The notes: generated from the sequence alone by a model not told the origin. DNA of 64,000 nucleotides from Sanguibacter hominis ATCC BAA-789 (GCF_012396185.1 NZ_JAAXOW010000002.1:372001-436000), one strand, 5' to 3'. Positions 23,611 through 34,006 are shown, counted from the first letter of the stretch. Numbers and translations: made by a program.

Positions 23611-25256
23611 TGGAGACCGTCGTCGACATCAAGGACCTGCGCGTCGACTTCACCACGGACGCGGGCGAGGTGCGCGCCGTCGACGGCGTGAGCTTCCAGG
23701 TGAACGCCGGCGAGGTGCTCGCGATCGTCGGTGAGTCCGGGTCCGGCAAGAGCGTCTCGGCGAAGACGATCCTGCGCCTCCTGCCCGAGAACACGACCGT
23801 GTCAGGGGCTGTCGTCCTCGCAGGCCAGGACGTCGTGACCCTGTCGCCAGCGCAGATGCGCGCCGCCCGTGGCCGCGACGTCGCCATGGTGTTCCAGGAG
23901 CCGTCGACCGCGCTGAACCCCGTCTTCACGGTCGGCTGGCAGATCGCCGAGGGGCTGCGCGCGCACGGCGAGGTCTCCAAGCAGGAGGCTCGCGCGCGAG
24001 CGATCGAGATCCTCGGCAAGGTCGGCATCCCCGACCCCGAGGAGCGGGTCGACCACTTCCCGCACCAGTTCTCGGGCGGGCAGAAGCAGCGCATCGTCAT
24101 CGCGATGGCCCTCGCGCTCGAGCCCAAGGTGATCGTCGCGGACGAGCCCACGACCGCGCTCGACGTCACGGTCCAGGCGGAGATCCTCGACCTCCTGCGC
24201 CGCGTGCGTGACGAGTTCGGCCGGGCGATCGTCCTCATCACCCACAACATGGGGGTCGTCGCCGACCTCGCCGACCGCGTCGCGGTCATGAACCAGGGCA
24301 AGATCGTCGAGCAGTCGGACGTGCGGTCGATCTTCGCGAACCCGCAGCACGAGTACACGCGGTCGCTCCTCGCGGCCGTGCCTGTCCTCGGCACCCAGAC
24401 CCGCGACCGCTCGACGCCGGTAGACCTCACTGCTGCGCCGGTTGTCCAGGCAAGAGGCCTCGAGATCGCGTACCCCGGGCGGCTCGGGCGCCCGGCGTTC
24501 CGCGCGGTCAAGGGCGTCGACTTCGAGATCCGGCCCGGCGAGGTGCTGGGCCTCGTCGGGGAGTCCGGCTCGGGCAAGACGACCATCGGCCGGGCGATCG
24601 CCGGACTGACGCACGCGTCGGGCGGCTCTCTCTCGGTCCTCGGGCACGAGATGGTGGGCTACAAGGAGCGCGAGTTCCGGCCGCTGCGACAGCGCATCGG
24701 CTTCGTGTTCCAGGACCCGGCGACGAGCTTCAACCCGAAGATGACGATCGCCGAGGGGCTCGCCGAGCCGCTCGTGATCCATGGCAGGGCCCGGGACTGG
24801 CGTGCCGCGCGTCCGCGGGTCGCGGAGCTGCTCGACGCCGTGCACCTGCCCCAGGAGTTCGCGAAGCGCTTCCCGCACGAGCTCTCTGGAGGCCAGCGCC
24901 AGCGCGCGAGCCTCGCACGTGCGCTCGCGCTCGACCCGGACCTGCTGATCGCGGACGAGCCGACGTCGGCGCTCGACGTGTCCGTGCAGGCGCGCGTGCT
25001 CGAGGTCTTCCTCGAGCTGCAGGAACGTCTCGGGTTCGCGACGCTCTTCATCAGCCACGACCTCGCCGTCGTCGGGATGGTCGCGGACCGGGTCGGCGTG
25101 CTCTACCGCGGCGAGCTCGTCGAGGAGGGACCGAGCGTCGACGTCCTCGCGTCGCCGCAGCACCCGTACACGCAGCGGCTGCTGACGTCCGTCCCGGTCC
25201 CGGACCCGGACGAGCAGGCGAAGCGGCGCATCGCCCTCGCGAGGCTCACGCGCTGA
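23610..25256 (+). CDS. Fused peptide ABC transporter ATPase (DppD-DppF type)
   Basis: Both nucleotide-binding domains of the importer in one 548-residue chain. Domain 1 has Walker A GESGSGKSVS near 37-46, signature FSGGQKQ and Walker B VIVADEPTTALD. Domain 2 has GESGSGKTT near 316-324, signature LSGGQRQ and LLIADEPTSALD. Each domain ends in an OppD/F-like helper segment (NPQHEYTRSLLAAVP, SPQHPYTQRLLTSVP). The ATG at 23610 overlaps the permease stop by one base (TGATG); an adjacent GTG three bases earlier is also in frame. It closes the operon and is followed by a bidirectional hairpin. Confidence 0.95.
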   Translation: METVVDIKDLRVDFTTDAGEVRAVDGVSFQVNAGEVLAIVGESGSGKSVSAKTILRLLPENTTVSGAVVLAGQDVVTLSPAQMRAARGRDVAMVFQEPSTALNPVFTVGWQIAEGLRAHGEVSKQEARARAIEILGKVGIPDPEERVDHFPHQFSGGQKQRIVIAMALALEPKVIVADEPTTALDVTVQAEILDLLRRVRDEFGRAIVLITHNMGVVADLADRVAVMNQGKIVEQSDVRSIFANPQHEYTRSLLAAVPVLGTQTRDRSTPVDLTAAPVVQARGLEIAYPGRLGRPAFRAVKGVDFEIRPGEVLGLVGESGSGKTTIGRAIAGLTHASGGSLSVLGHEMVGYKEREFRPLRQRIGFVFQDPATSFNPKMTIAEGLAEPLVIHGRARDWRAARPRVAELLDAVHLPQEFAKRFPHELSGGQRQRASLARALALDPDLLIADEPTSALDVSVQARVLEVFLELQERLGFATLFISHDLAVVGMVADRVGVLYRGELVEEGPSVDVLASPQHPYTQRLLTSVPVPDPDEQAKRRIALARLTR

Positions 25257-25267
25257 CCTGTCGGGAG

Positions 25268-25314
25268 ACGCGACGAGGGACGGCGCAGCGTTGCTGCACC
25301 GCCCCTCGCGTCGT
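25268..25314. terminator. Bidirectional terminator between peptide ABC operon and fadD
   Basis: GACGGCGCAGC and GCTGCACCGC-type arms around GTT, extended by CGAGGG/CCCTCG, form an imperfect but long GC-rich stem between two converging genes. Confidence 0.6.
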
Positions 25315-25331
25315 TGACGGAGCGGGTGCTC

Positions 25332-27029
25332 TCAGACGAGCGGGAGCACCTGGTCGCGCACCTGCTTGCGCAGCACCTTGCCGAGCAGGGAACGTGGCGT
25401 GTCCTCGATCGCGACGACGCGGCGCGGCACCTTGTAGGCCGCGAGGTGGGCGCGGCAGTGCTGACGCAGCGCCTCTTCGTCGAGCGTGCTGCCCGGCTCC
25501 AGCTCGACCGCGGCGACGACCATCTCGCCGCCGCGCTCGAGCGGCTTGCCGATCACGGCGGCGTCGGAGACGTCGGGATGGAGCCGCAGGACGGCCTCGA
25601 CCTCGCTCGGGGAGACGTTGAAGCCGCCCGTGATGATGAGCTCCTTGGCGCGGTCGACGATCGTCGTGAAGCCGTCGGCGTCGACCGTGACGATGTCGCC
25701 GGAGCGCAGCCAGCCGTCCTCGGTGAGCGTCTTCGCGGTCTCGTCAGGGTTGTTCCAGTAGCCCTGGAAGACCTGGGGGCCCTTGAGGAGGAGCTCACCG
25801 GGCTCGCCCTGCGGCACCTCGCGGGTCGGGTCGTCCTGATCGACGACCTTCATGAGGGTGGACGGGAACGGCACACCGATCGTGCCGGGGCGACGCGTGG
25901 GGTGGAACGGGTTGCCGAGGGCGACGGGGGAGGACTCCGTCATGCCGTAGCCCTCGACGAGCAGGCCGCCGGACATGGACTCCCACAGCTCGACGACGTG
26001 GTCGGGGAGGTTCATCGCGCCGGAGATGCAGTACTTGCAGGACTTGAGCGAGATCCCGCGCTCCTTCGCCGCGAGGGCGGTGCGCTCGTAGATCGGCGGG
26101 ACGGCGCAGTAGACCGTCGCGGGCGACTTCTTCATCGCGTCGAGGATCATGTCCGGGTCGAACTTGGGGAACAGCACGAGGAGCGCCTGCTTGCGGACGC
26201 CGTACGTCAGGTAGAGCGTCATGCCGAAGGCGTGGAACATCGGCAGGATCGCGTAGAAGATCTCCTTGCGGTACTCGGCGCCGTGCATCCACGCCTCGCC
26301 CTGGAGGGCGTTGGAGTAGAGGTTGTAGTGGGTGAGCATCGCGCCCTTGGGCTGCCCGGTCGTGCCTGACGTGTACTGGATCGCCGCGAGGTCGTCGACG
26401 CCGGGGCGTGGGTGCGACGTCGCGATGCGGTCGTTCTGGAGGAGCCTGCTCCACGGGACGGTGCCCGGCGCTGGCGCGGTGAGCGAGGCGCGTGTCGCAC
26501 GCAGCTTCTTGAGCGGCACGCGCAGCGCCGCGCGCTTGACCGCGGGGAACGCCTCGAGGAGGTTGACGGAGACGATGTGGTCCATCGTGATGTCGCTCGG
26601 GAACTCGCGGAGCGCCGCGACGGCCTTGTCCCAGGCGATCACGACGCGCGCCTGGTGGCTCTCGAACTGGTGACGCAGCTCGCGGGACGTGTAGAGCGGG
26701 TTGTGCTCGACGACGACAGCGCCGAGGCGCAGCACCGCGTAGAACGCGACGACGTGCTGGGGGCAGTTCGGGAGGATGAGCGCGACCCGGTCGCCCTTGC
26801 GCACGCCGAGCTTCCGCAGGCCTTCGGCGGCGCGGGCGACCTGGTCCCCGAGCTCTGCGTACGTCGTGCGCCGGCCGAAGAACTCGGTCGCGGGGTGCTT
26901 GCCGGCCTCGGCGACGGAGTGCTCGAACATCGAGACGAGCGACTCGGTCGGGAGCTGGATCTGCGCGGGCACGCCCGGCTGGTAGTTCTTCACCCAGGGC
27001 ATCTCTTCGACGTTCGACATGGTGCCCAT
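25332..27029 (-). CDS. fadD: Long-chain fatty acid-CoA ligase (AMP-binding)
   Basis: Acyl-adenylate-forming enzyme activating fatty acids to acyl-CoA, 565 residues. The phosphate-binding loop is YTSGTTGQPKGAM near 223-235. GYGMTESSPV lies near 365. GWLRSGDIVTVDADG and the C-terminal catalytic lysine in RSLLGKVLRK complete the ANL set. The opening ERSVAEAGKHPA-like region and EHNPLYTSRELRHQ fit FadD/FadD-like long-chain ligases. Start placed at the first ATG after GGTGGAC; a second in-frame ATG three codons later is possible. Monocistronic: its neighbour downstream converges, and the MarR gene upstream ends 49 bp away on the same strand. Confidence 0.92.
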   Translation of the reverse strand: MGTMSNVEEMPWVKNYQPGVPAQIQLPTESLVSMFEHSVAEAGKHPATEFFGRRTTYAELGDQVARAAEGLRKLGVRKGDRVALILPNCPQHVVAFYAVLRLGAVVVEHNPLYTSRELRHQFESHQARVVIAWDKAVAALREFPSDITMDHIVSVNLLEAFPAVKRAALRVPLKKLRATRASLTAPAPGTVPWSRLLQNDRIATSHPRPGVDDLAAIQYTSGTTGQPKGAMLTHYNLYSNALQGEAWMHGAEYRKEIFYAILPMFHAFGMTLYLTYGVRKQALLVLFPKFDPDMILDAMKKSPATVYCAVPPIYERTALAAKERGISLKSCKYCISGAMNLPDHVVELWESMSGGLLVEGYGMTESSPVALGNPFHPTRRPGTIGVPFPSTLMKVVDQDDPTREVPQGEPGELLLKGPQVFQGYWNNPDETAKTLTEDGWLRSGDIVTVDADGFTTIVDRAKELIITGGFNVSPSEVEAVLRLHPDVSDAAVIGKPLERGGEMVVAAVELEPGSTLDEEALRQHCRAHLAAYKVPRRVVAIEDTPRSLLGKVLRKQVRDQVLPLV

Positions 27030-27077
27030 TGTCCACCCGCTGTGCTGGTCCGGGGAAAACGTGGTGCAGCGCCTCGC

Positions 27078-27578
27078 CTAGGCGGGGCGCAGCGGCGTCG
27101 GCCCCTCGACGTCGTCGAGGTGCGCGGCGAGCGCGGTGAGGAACTGCGCGACGTCGCCGCGCGACTCGGGCGGGACGGCTGCGGCGATCTGGGCCATGAC
27201 GTCGTGCATGTTCGTCAGACGTGACCGCACCTCGCAGTGGGCGTGCTCGGTCGCGACGACGACGACCGCGCGGCGGTCGTGGGGGTGCGGCCGCCGTTCG
27301 AGGTGGCCGGAGGCGGTGAGCCGGTCGAGGAGCTTGGTGGTCGACGCCGTCGAGATCCCCAGGTTCGTCGCGAGCAGGTTGGCGGTCACGAGAACCCCGC
27401 GCCTCTCGGCCGAGATGACTTCCTGGAGCGCCTGCATGTCCGTGACGTTCATGCCCATGGCCGCCGAGGCGCGGCGCCGCATCTGCTGGTCGGCTCGCCG
27501 GAACCGGCGCACCGCCTCGAGCAGCTCGCGGATGCCGGCCTCGGCGAACCAGTAGGCAGACGTGGGCTCGTCGGTCAC
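27078..27578 (-). CDS. MarR-family regulator of the adjoining MMPL exporter
   Basis: A 166-residue dimeric winged-helix repressor. The recognition segment is LLATNLGISTASTTKLLDRLTASGHLERRPHPHDRR near residues 68-103, with the DRR of the beta wing. The GTG start overlaps the MMPL stop as GTGA, so the two are coupled and the regulator is the second gene. The perfect dyad before the MMPL gene (29784-29804) has the size and symmetry of a MarR operator, which suggests an autoregulated exporter-regulator operon induced by an unknown lipophilic or toxic compound. Confidence 0.9.
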   Translation of the reverse strand: MTDEPTSAYWFAEAGIRELLEAVRRFRRADQQMRRRASAAMGMNVTDMQALQEVISAERRGVLVTANLLATNLGISTASTTKLLDRLTASGHLERRPHPHDRRAVVVVATEHAHCEVRSRLTNMHDVMAQIAAAVPPESRGDVAQFLTALAAHLDDVEGPTPLRPA

Positions 27579-29758
27579 CGGGCGGCCTTCGCGAGCTTCG
27601 ACGGCCACCAGATCGTGCGGCCGATGTCGTGCGCGAGCGCCGGCACGAGGATCGTGCGGACGACGATCGTGTCGAGCAGGACGCCGAACGCGACGATGAA
27701 CGCGAGCTGCAGCAGGAACAGGATCGGGATGACCGCGAGCGCCGCGAAGGTCGCCGCGAGGACGAGGCCTGCGGACGTGATGACGCCGCCCGTGATCGCG
27801 AGGCCTCGGGTGATGCCGGCGTGCGTGCCGTGCTTGATGGTCTCCTCGCGGACGCGGGTCATGAGGAAGATGTTGTAGTCGATGCCGAGCGCGACGAGGA
27901 ACACGAACGCGAACAGCGGGACGGCCGGGTCGGCGCCGGGCAGGCCGAGCACGTGGTTGAAGACGAGGGCGGAGATGCCGAGGGCGGACCCGAACGAGAG
28001 CACGACGGTCGCGATGAGCAGCACGGGCGCGAGGATCGAGCGCAGCAGCAGCATGAGGATCAGCAGGATCACCACGAGGATGACCGGGATGATCAGGTTG
28101 CGGTCGTGGACGGACGCGTCGTTGGAGTCGACGGAGGTGGCGGTGACGCCGCCGACGAGGACGTCGGGTCCCACGGCGTCGCGCAGCGCGCGGACCGTCT
28201 CGGCCGCGGCGTCGGAGTCGGACGCGTCGGTGAGGGTCGCCTGGAGCAGGACCTTGCCGTCGGAGACGGTCGGGGCCGGCGCGGGCGTGCCCGGCGGGCC
28301 GAACGCGGTGATCCCTTCCGCGGTGACGGGTGCGGACCCGCTCGGGGAGTCTGCAGCCGTGACGGCGACGGAGGCCACGCCGTCGGTCGCGAGGAGCGTG
28401 TCGGCGACCTGCTGCAGGTCCGCTTCGGGGGTCAGCACGTAGGCGGGGGTGCCGGAGCCGCCGGGGAAGTGCTCTCCGAGGGTCTTCTGACCGTCGCGGG
28501 CCTCGGACGAGCCGAGGACGAGGTCGCTCGACGGGACGCCGGACGCCTTGAGCTGGGGGAGCGCTGCGCACGCGAGGACGAGGACGAGGGTCGTGGCGAC
28601 CCACAGCGTGCGGGGGCGGCGCGAGACGGCGCGGGGGATCGCGCGCCAGACGCCGCGGGTGGGCAGGTGGGCGTCCTCGTCGGCGCTCGCCCCCTCGGGG
28701 AGCAGCACCGGCCGGCGCGGCCAGAATGCGGCGCGGCCGATGAGCTGGAGCATCGCGGGCAGGAGCGTGAACGCTGCGAGCAGCGCGAACACGATGCCGA
28801 TCGATGCGATCGGGCCGAGCGAGCGGTTGGACTGCAGGTCGGAGAGCAGCAGGCAGAGGAGGCCGGTGATGACGGTGCCACCCGAGGCGAGGATCGGCTC
28901 TGCCGAGCCCTTGACGGCGGCCCGCGTCGCGTCCCAGGTGCTCGAGAAGTTGCGCAGCTCCTCGCGGAACCGGGCGACGTAGAGCAGGCCGTAGTCGGTC
29001 GCGGCGCCGATGACGAGGATGAAGAGGATGCCCTGCGTCTGTCCGCTGAGCAGGACGATGCCTTCGCGGGCGAGGAACCAGACGGTCATGAGGGCCGCGC
29101 ACAGGGCGAACAGGGAGGTGAAGAGGACGACGAACGGCAGGATCGGCGACCGGTAGACGACGATCAGGATGACCAGGACCGTGCCGAGCGCAGCGAGCAG
29201 CAGGATGCCGTCGATGCCGGCGAACGCCTCGGTGAGGTCGGCGGTGAACCCTGCCGGTCCGGTCACCTGGGCGGTGACGCCTTCGGGTGCCCCGTCGGCG
29301 AGCGCGGTGCGCAGCGTCTCGACGTTCTCGGCGATCTCACCCTCGGCGTCGAGCGGGACGAACACCTGGACGGCCTTGCCGTCCTCGGAGGGGATCGGCG
29401 GGCTCGGCTCGGTCGGGACCTCGGGCAGAGACGCGAGGGTCCCGACGAGGGTGCCGATCTCGCCGAGCTGCTGCTCGGTGAGCGGCTGCTCGGAGGCGAG
29501 CACGACGATCGCGGGGATCGCGTCGGTGCCCTGGAACTCCCCGAGCGCCTTCTGCACCTGTGTGGCGTCTGCGCTCGTGGGGAGGAACGCCGTCGCGTCG
29601 TTCGACGAGACCTCCTCGACCCGGCCGAAGAGCGGTCCGCCGACGGCGGCGAGGCCGAGCCAGACGAGCACCAGGACGGCGGGGAGGAAGGTGCGCAGCC
29701 AGCGCCGGTTGCCGCGGGAGGTGCGGCCGGCGTGGAGTGCGGGGGAGGACTTGGGCAC
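27575..29758 (-). CDS. MMPL-family (RND superfamily) membrane transporter
   Basis: A 727-residue exporter with two repeated halves, each one helix, a large extracytoplasmic loop and five helices. GAATDYGLLYVARFREEL and ALGIDYNIFLMTRVREE are the paired helix-4 motifs with the proton-relay Asp-Tyr. Such proteins export lipids, siderophores or drugs in actinobacteria. The start is placed at GTG 29758, preceded by CCGGAGCG. The open frame extends to an ATG at 29812, but that stretch contains the MarR-type dyad and promoter region, so the longer form is unlikely. Cotranscribed with the MarR gene. Confidence 0.88.
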   Translation of the reverse strand: MPKSSPALHAGRTSRGNRRWLRTFLPAVLVLVWLGLAAVGGPLFGRVEEVSSNDATAFLPTSADATQVQKALGEFQGTDAIPAIVVLASEQPLTEQQLGEIGTLVGTLASLPEVPTEPSPPIPSEDGKAVQVFVPLDAEGEIAENVETLRTALADGAPEGVTAQVTGPAGFTADLTEAFAGIDGILLLAALGTVLVILIVVYRSPILPFVVLFTSLFALCAALMTVWFLAREGIVLLSGQTQGILFILVIGAATDYGLLYVARFREELRNFSSTWDATRAAVKGSAEPILASGGTVITGLLCLLLSDLQSNRSLGPIASIGIVFALLAAFTLLPAMLQLIGRAAFWPRRPVLLPEGASADEDAHLPTRGVWRAIPRAVSRRPRTLWVATTLVLVLACAALPQLKASGVPSSDLVLGSSEARDGQKTLGEHFPGGSGTPAYVLTPEADLQQVADTLLATDGVASVAVTAADSPSGSAPVTAEGITAFGPPGTPAPAPTVSDGKVLLQATLTDASDSDAAAETVRALRDAVGPDVLVGGVTATSVDSNDASVHDRNLIIPVILVVILLILMLLLRSILAPVLLIATVVLSFGSALGISALVFNHVLGLPGADPAVPLFAFVFLVALGIDYNIFLMTRVREETIKHGTHAGITRGLAITGGVITSAGLVLAATFAALAVIPILFLLQLAFIVAFGVLLDTIVVRTILVPALAHDIGRTIWWPSKLAKAAR

Positions 29759-29783
29759 GAGGCGCTCCGGGGTCGGGTACCAG

Positions 29784-29804
29784 ATTGCTAGATAGGCTAG
29801 CAAT
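29784..29804. promoter_or_regulatory. MarR-type operator, perfect dyad
   Basis: ATTGCTAG-N5-CTAGCAAT, eight-base perfect arms, 26 bp before the chosen MMPL start codon. It is AT-rich in a very GC-rich setting. Its position over the likely promoter implies repression. Confidence 0.75.
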
Positions 29805-29827
29805 ATTAGCACCCGGTGCCAGAAACG

Positions 29828-29868
29828 CCAGGCACGCCCGTCCCGAGCAACGGGCCGGGCGCGCCTGG
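29828..29868 (-). terminator. Terminator of the deoR-galT-galK operon
   Basis: CCAGGCACGCCCG pairs with CGGGCGCGCCTGG with one mismatch, with a further CCCG/CGGG inner stem. It starts four bases after the galK stop on the minus strand. Confidence 0.75.
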
Positions 29869-29871
29869 TTG

Positions 29872-31064
29872 TCAGGAAGCGGCGTCCGACGGCTCTGCCA
29901 GCAGGAACGCCGGGGCAGCGAAGCCGCGCGCCGCGAACACGGCAGCGACGTGCGCCGCGACGTCGACCGCAGACCCCGCCGGCACGAGCGCGATCACGGA
30001 ACCTCCGAAGCCGCCGCCGACCATCCGCGCGCCGAACGCTCCCGCGTCGACGGCAGCCTCGACCGCGACGTCGAGCTCGGGGACCGTGACCTCGTAGTCG
30101 TCGCGCAGGGACTCGTGTCCCGCCACGAGGACGCGACCGACCGCAGGCAGGTCCCCGCCCGAGGACAGCAGGCCCACGACCTCGTCCACGCGGGCGATCT
30201 CCGTGACGACGTGCCGCACCCGGCGGCGCGCCGTATCGTCAGGCAGCTGCGCGAGCGCGTCCGGCAGGCTCGTGACCTCGGAGAGCGTCGCCACACCGAG
30301 CGTGCGTGCCGCGTCCTCGCACGCCGCGCGCCGGGCGGCGTACTGCCCGTCGACGAGCTGGTGCGGCGCCTTCGTGTCGATGACGAGCACCTCGCCGGCA
30401 GGCTCGTGCGCACCCGGCGCGAACGGCACCTGCCGCGCCGCCCACGTCGTGCAGTCGAGCAGGAGCGCGTGCCCCGCCGTGCTGCGGAGCGCCGCAGACT
30501 GGTCCATCCCGCCCGTGGGCGCTCCCGCGATCTCGTTCTCCGCACGCACGCACGCTGCGGTGAGCGCTGCACGCGCCGCGTCGTCGGACGCGTCACCGAG
30601 CGCGACGGCGAACGCCGCCTCGAGCGCCGCGGAGCTCGACAGGCCCGCACCGTACGGCACGCACGAGTCGACGACCGCGTCGAAGCCGGGCACGTCGTGC
30701 CCAGCCTCGCGCAGCGCCCACGCCACGCCGACGACGTACGCGCCCCACCCGGAGACCTCCCCGGACGTGCCTACCGGGCCGACCTCGGACAGTCGCGCCG
30801 TCCAGAGCCCGTCCTCCTGACCCGACGAGAGCTGGACGAGATCGTCCTCACGGCGGCGCAGGGCCACGTACGTCCGGTGGGGAAGTGCGAACGGCAGGCA
30901 GGAGCCCCCGTTGTAGTCGGTGTGCTCACCGATGAGGTTGATGCGTCCCGGCGCGGACCACACGCCGTCGGGCAGCTGACCCGCACCGAACGTGCGGGTG
31001 AAGAGCGACCGCACCCGCGACTCGCCCTCCTCACGGTCCCAGGCGCGGTTCCAGACGATCCCGG

Positions 31065-31068
<4 letters not shown>
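29872..31068 (-). CDS. galK: Galactokinase
   Basis: Phosphorylates alpha-D-galactose to galactose 1-phosphate in the Leloir pathway, cytoplasmic, 398 residues. The galactokinase signature GRINLIGEHTDYNGG is at 41-55. The GHMP ATP-binding loop PYGAGLSSSAALE follows, then GGMDQSAAL with the catalytic Asp. GARMVGGGFGG is the third GHMP motif. The ATG overlaps the galT stop (ATGA). Last gene of deoR-galT-galK, followed at once by a terminator hairpin. UDP-galactose 4-epimerase is not in the window. Confidence 0.96.
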
Positions 31069-32276
<1,208 letters not shown>

Positions 32277-32301
32277 CGGTTCCTCCGGTGGACGGGGTGG
32301 G

Positions 32302-33081
32302 TCAGGTGGCGGGGGCGAGGATCACGCGGACGCCGGCGTCCGCGAGGAGTGTGCGTGCGTCGTCGGGCAGGCCTTCGTCGGTGACGAGGACGTCGATGTC
32401 GGCGAGCGTGAGGAAGCGCGCCATGCCGAGGGTGCCCCACTTGCTCGAGTCGGCGACGACGACGGTGCGGCGTGCGCTGCGGGCGAGGGCGCGGTTGGTC
32501 TCGGCCTCGAGCAGGTTGGGGGTGGTCAGTCCTGCGTCGGCGTCGATGCCGTGGGTGCCGAGGAAGAGCAGGTCGACGTGGAGGGTCTCGAGCGCTGCGA
32601 CGGCGAGCGGCCCGACGAGCGCGTCGGACGGGGTGCGGCTGCCGCCCGTGAGCACGACGTCGCAGACGTCACCAGCAGCGTGCAGGGCGTCAGCGACGGG
32701 CAGGGAGTTGGTGACGACGGCGAGCGGTCGCAGGTCGGCGCGCTGCGCGAGGCGCGTGGCGATCGCCCACGTGGTGGTACCTGCGGACAGCGCGATCGAG
32801 GCGCCTGCGGGGACGAGGTCCATCGCGGCGTCGGCGATCGCGAGCTTCTGCGCGGTGGCGAGCGACTGCTTGGAGGCGAAGCCCGGCTCGTGTGCTGAGG
32901 GGCGTGCGTCGACGGCGCCTCCGTGGACCTTGCGGACGAGGCCGCGTGCGGCGAGGTCGGCGATGTCGCGGCGCACGGTCATGTCAGAGACACCGAGCTC
33001 CGTGCTCAGGTCCGCGACGCGGACCGCCCCGTTCGCGGCGATGCGGTCGAGGATGAGGGAGTGTCGCTGGTCGACGAGCAT
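32302..33081 (-). CDS. DeoR/GlpR-family regulator of the galactose operon
   Basis: A 259-residue sugar-phosphate-responsive regulator. The helix-turn-helix VRVADLSTELGVSDMTVRRDIADLAARG lies near residues 17-44. The C-terminal DeoRC domain contains AGTTTWAIA and the phosphate-binding TGGSRTPSDALVGPLA, with LGTHGIDADAGLTTPN. First gene of the gal operon, so control of galTK is inferred. The start MLVDQRHSLILDRI matches family N-termini. An in-frame ATG 18 bases upstream is possible, but the GAACATGTTC palindrome lies between the two. Confidence 0.9.
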   Translation of the reverse strand: MLVDQRHSLILDRIAANGAVRVADLSTELGVSDMTVRRDIADLAARGLVRKVHGGAVDARPSAHEPGFASKQSLATAQKLAIADAAMDLVPAGASIALSAGTTTWAIATRLAQRADLRPLAVVTNSLPVADALHAAGDVCDVVLTGGSRTPSDALVGPLAVAALETLHVDLLFLGTHGIDADAGLTTPNLLEAETNRALARSARRTVVVADSSKWGTLGMARFLTLADIDVLVTDEGLPDDARTLLADAGVRVILAPAT

Positions 33082-33083
33082 AT

Positions 33084-33093
33084 GAACATGTTC
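33084..33093. promoter_or_regulatory. Palindrome GAACATGTTC, candidate DeoR operator
   Basis: Perfect 10-bp palindrome three bases before the chosen regulator start codon. On the minus strand TTGGTT, 17 bases and GAACAT would place the -10 inside it. A protein bound here would block its own transcription. Confidence 0.5.
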
Positions 33094-33146
33094 GCACATG
33101 ACCTATCAGAAACCAACACCCTGGGGTGTGCTTGGGGCGCGCATGA

Positions 33147-33187
33147 CAAGACCGCCGCCGACCGCTGTGCGGTCGGCGGCGGTCTTG
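33147..33187 (-). terminator. Terminator downstream of whiB
   Basis: A perfect 19-bp stem (CAAGACCGCCGCCGACCGC and its complement) around TGT, seven bases after the whiB stop. It also insulates the deoR-gal operon. Confidence 0.88.
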
Positions 33188-33194
33188 GGACGGA

Positions 33195-33497
33195 TCAGCC
33201 TGCGACGGTGAGGCGAGCCGTGCGGCGCTGGGCGATGATCGCCTCGCGCTCCTCCTCGCTGAGGCCGCCCCACACGCCGTAGGGCTCACGGATCGCGAGC
33301 GCCTGCTCGCGGCACTGCATCATCACGGGGCACGAGTTGCAGACAGCCTTGGCTGCCTCGATGCGACGCCGTCGCGCCGCGCCGCGCTCACCCTCAGGGT
33401 GGAAGAACATCGAGTCGTCCAGGTCGCGGCACGCGCCCTCGAACTGCCATTCCCAGAGGTCCATCACAGGCCCCGGGAGGCGAGACAGCTCAGCCAT
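33195..33497 (-). CDS. WhiB-family Fe-S transcription regulator (WhiB2/WhmD-like)
   Basis: A 100-residue actinobacterial regulator. Cys23, Cys53, Cys56 and Cys62 bind a [4Fe-4S] cluster (CNSCPVMMQC form). GVWGG at 74-78 is the beta-turn motif, followed by an Arg-rich tail. The opening ELSRLPGPVMDLWEWQ and FFHPEGERG resemble WhiB2/WhmD proteins involved in septation, rather than WhiB1 or redox-sensing WhiB3; this is from memory of the family. The ATG at 33497 has GAAGGGG upstream. The frame runs 36 codons further but lacks another site. A consensus-like promoter lies about 100 bp upstream. Confidence 0.93.
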   Translation of the reverse strand: MAELSRLPGPVMDLWEWQFEGACRDLDDSMFFHPEGERGAARRRRIEAAKAVCNSCPVMMQCREQALAIREPYGVWGGLSEEEREAIIAQRRTARLTVAG

Positions 33498-33925
33498 GGT
33501 GAATCCCCTTCTCGTCACGGCCCCGATCCCCGAGGCCGACCCTGTTGCCGTTGCGAGCGACCCTCCAGGTCGAAGGTCCCTTGTGCTCGTGTCATGACAG
33601 TACAACCGCTTCAGAAGTTGTGCAAGCCTCCCGCCAAATCGTTTCAGCCCGCCGTCGAACTAGCGTTTGTGCAGGTCAGGATCTCGGGGATGGCTGTCAA
33701 CCCCCTGGCGCGATTCAGGTCCGGCTCGACATGTCGACAAGGTGGGCAGACTCGAAGAGGTGTGTGCCGCCGGTGATGTCGGGTTCGTCCCGGCTCAGGC
33801 GCTGCGCATCGTCGACCCGTCGCGCGGGGGTACGTGGCGTCCCTCCGCGTGGCGGGGACGCCGTCGAACGTGGGGTAGTATTTCTGTCGGCCCTTCGGGG
33901 CTGGTCAGGACGCCTCGGCGTCCGA
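33498..33925. other. 428-bp divergent region between whiB and tRNA-Pro
   Basis: It holds the whiB promoter (33597-33625) and a TAGTAT element at 33876-33881 that could be the tRNA-Pro -10. CGGCCCTTCGGGGC and GACGCC stretches near 33890-33915 are hairpin-prone. No credible coding sequence was seen. Confidence 0.6.
33590..33625 (-). promoter_or_regulatory. whiB promoter with overlapping TGTCATGACA palindrome
   Basis: Minus-strand TTGCAC (33620-33625), exactly 17 bases, TACTGT (33597-33602), the best sigma-70-like promoter in the window. The 10-bp palindrome TGTCATGACA (33590-33599) overlaps the -10 and predicted start, a repressor-like position. The leader to the whiB ATG is about 90 bases. 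Confidence 0.65.
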
Positions 33926-33999
<74 letters not shown>

Positions 34000-34006
34000 C
34001 AGAAGA

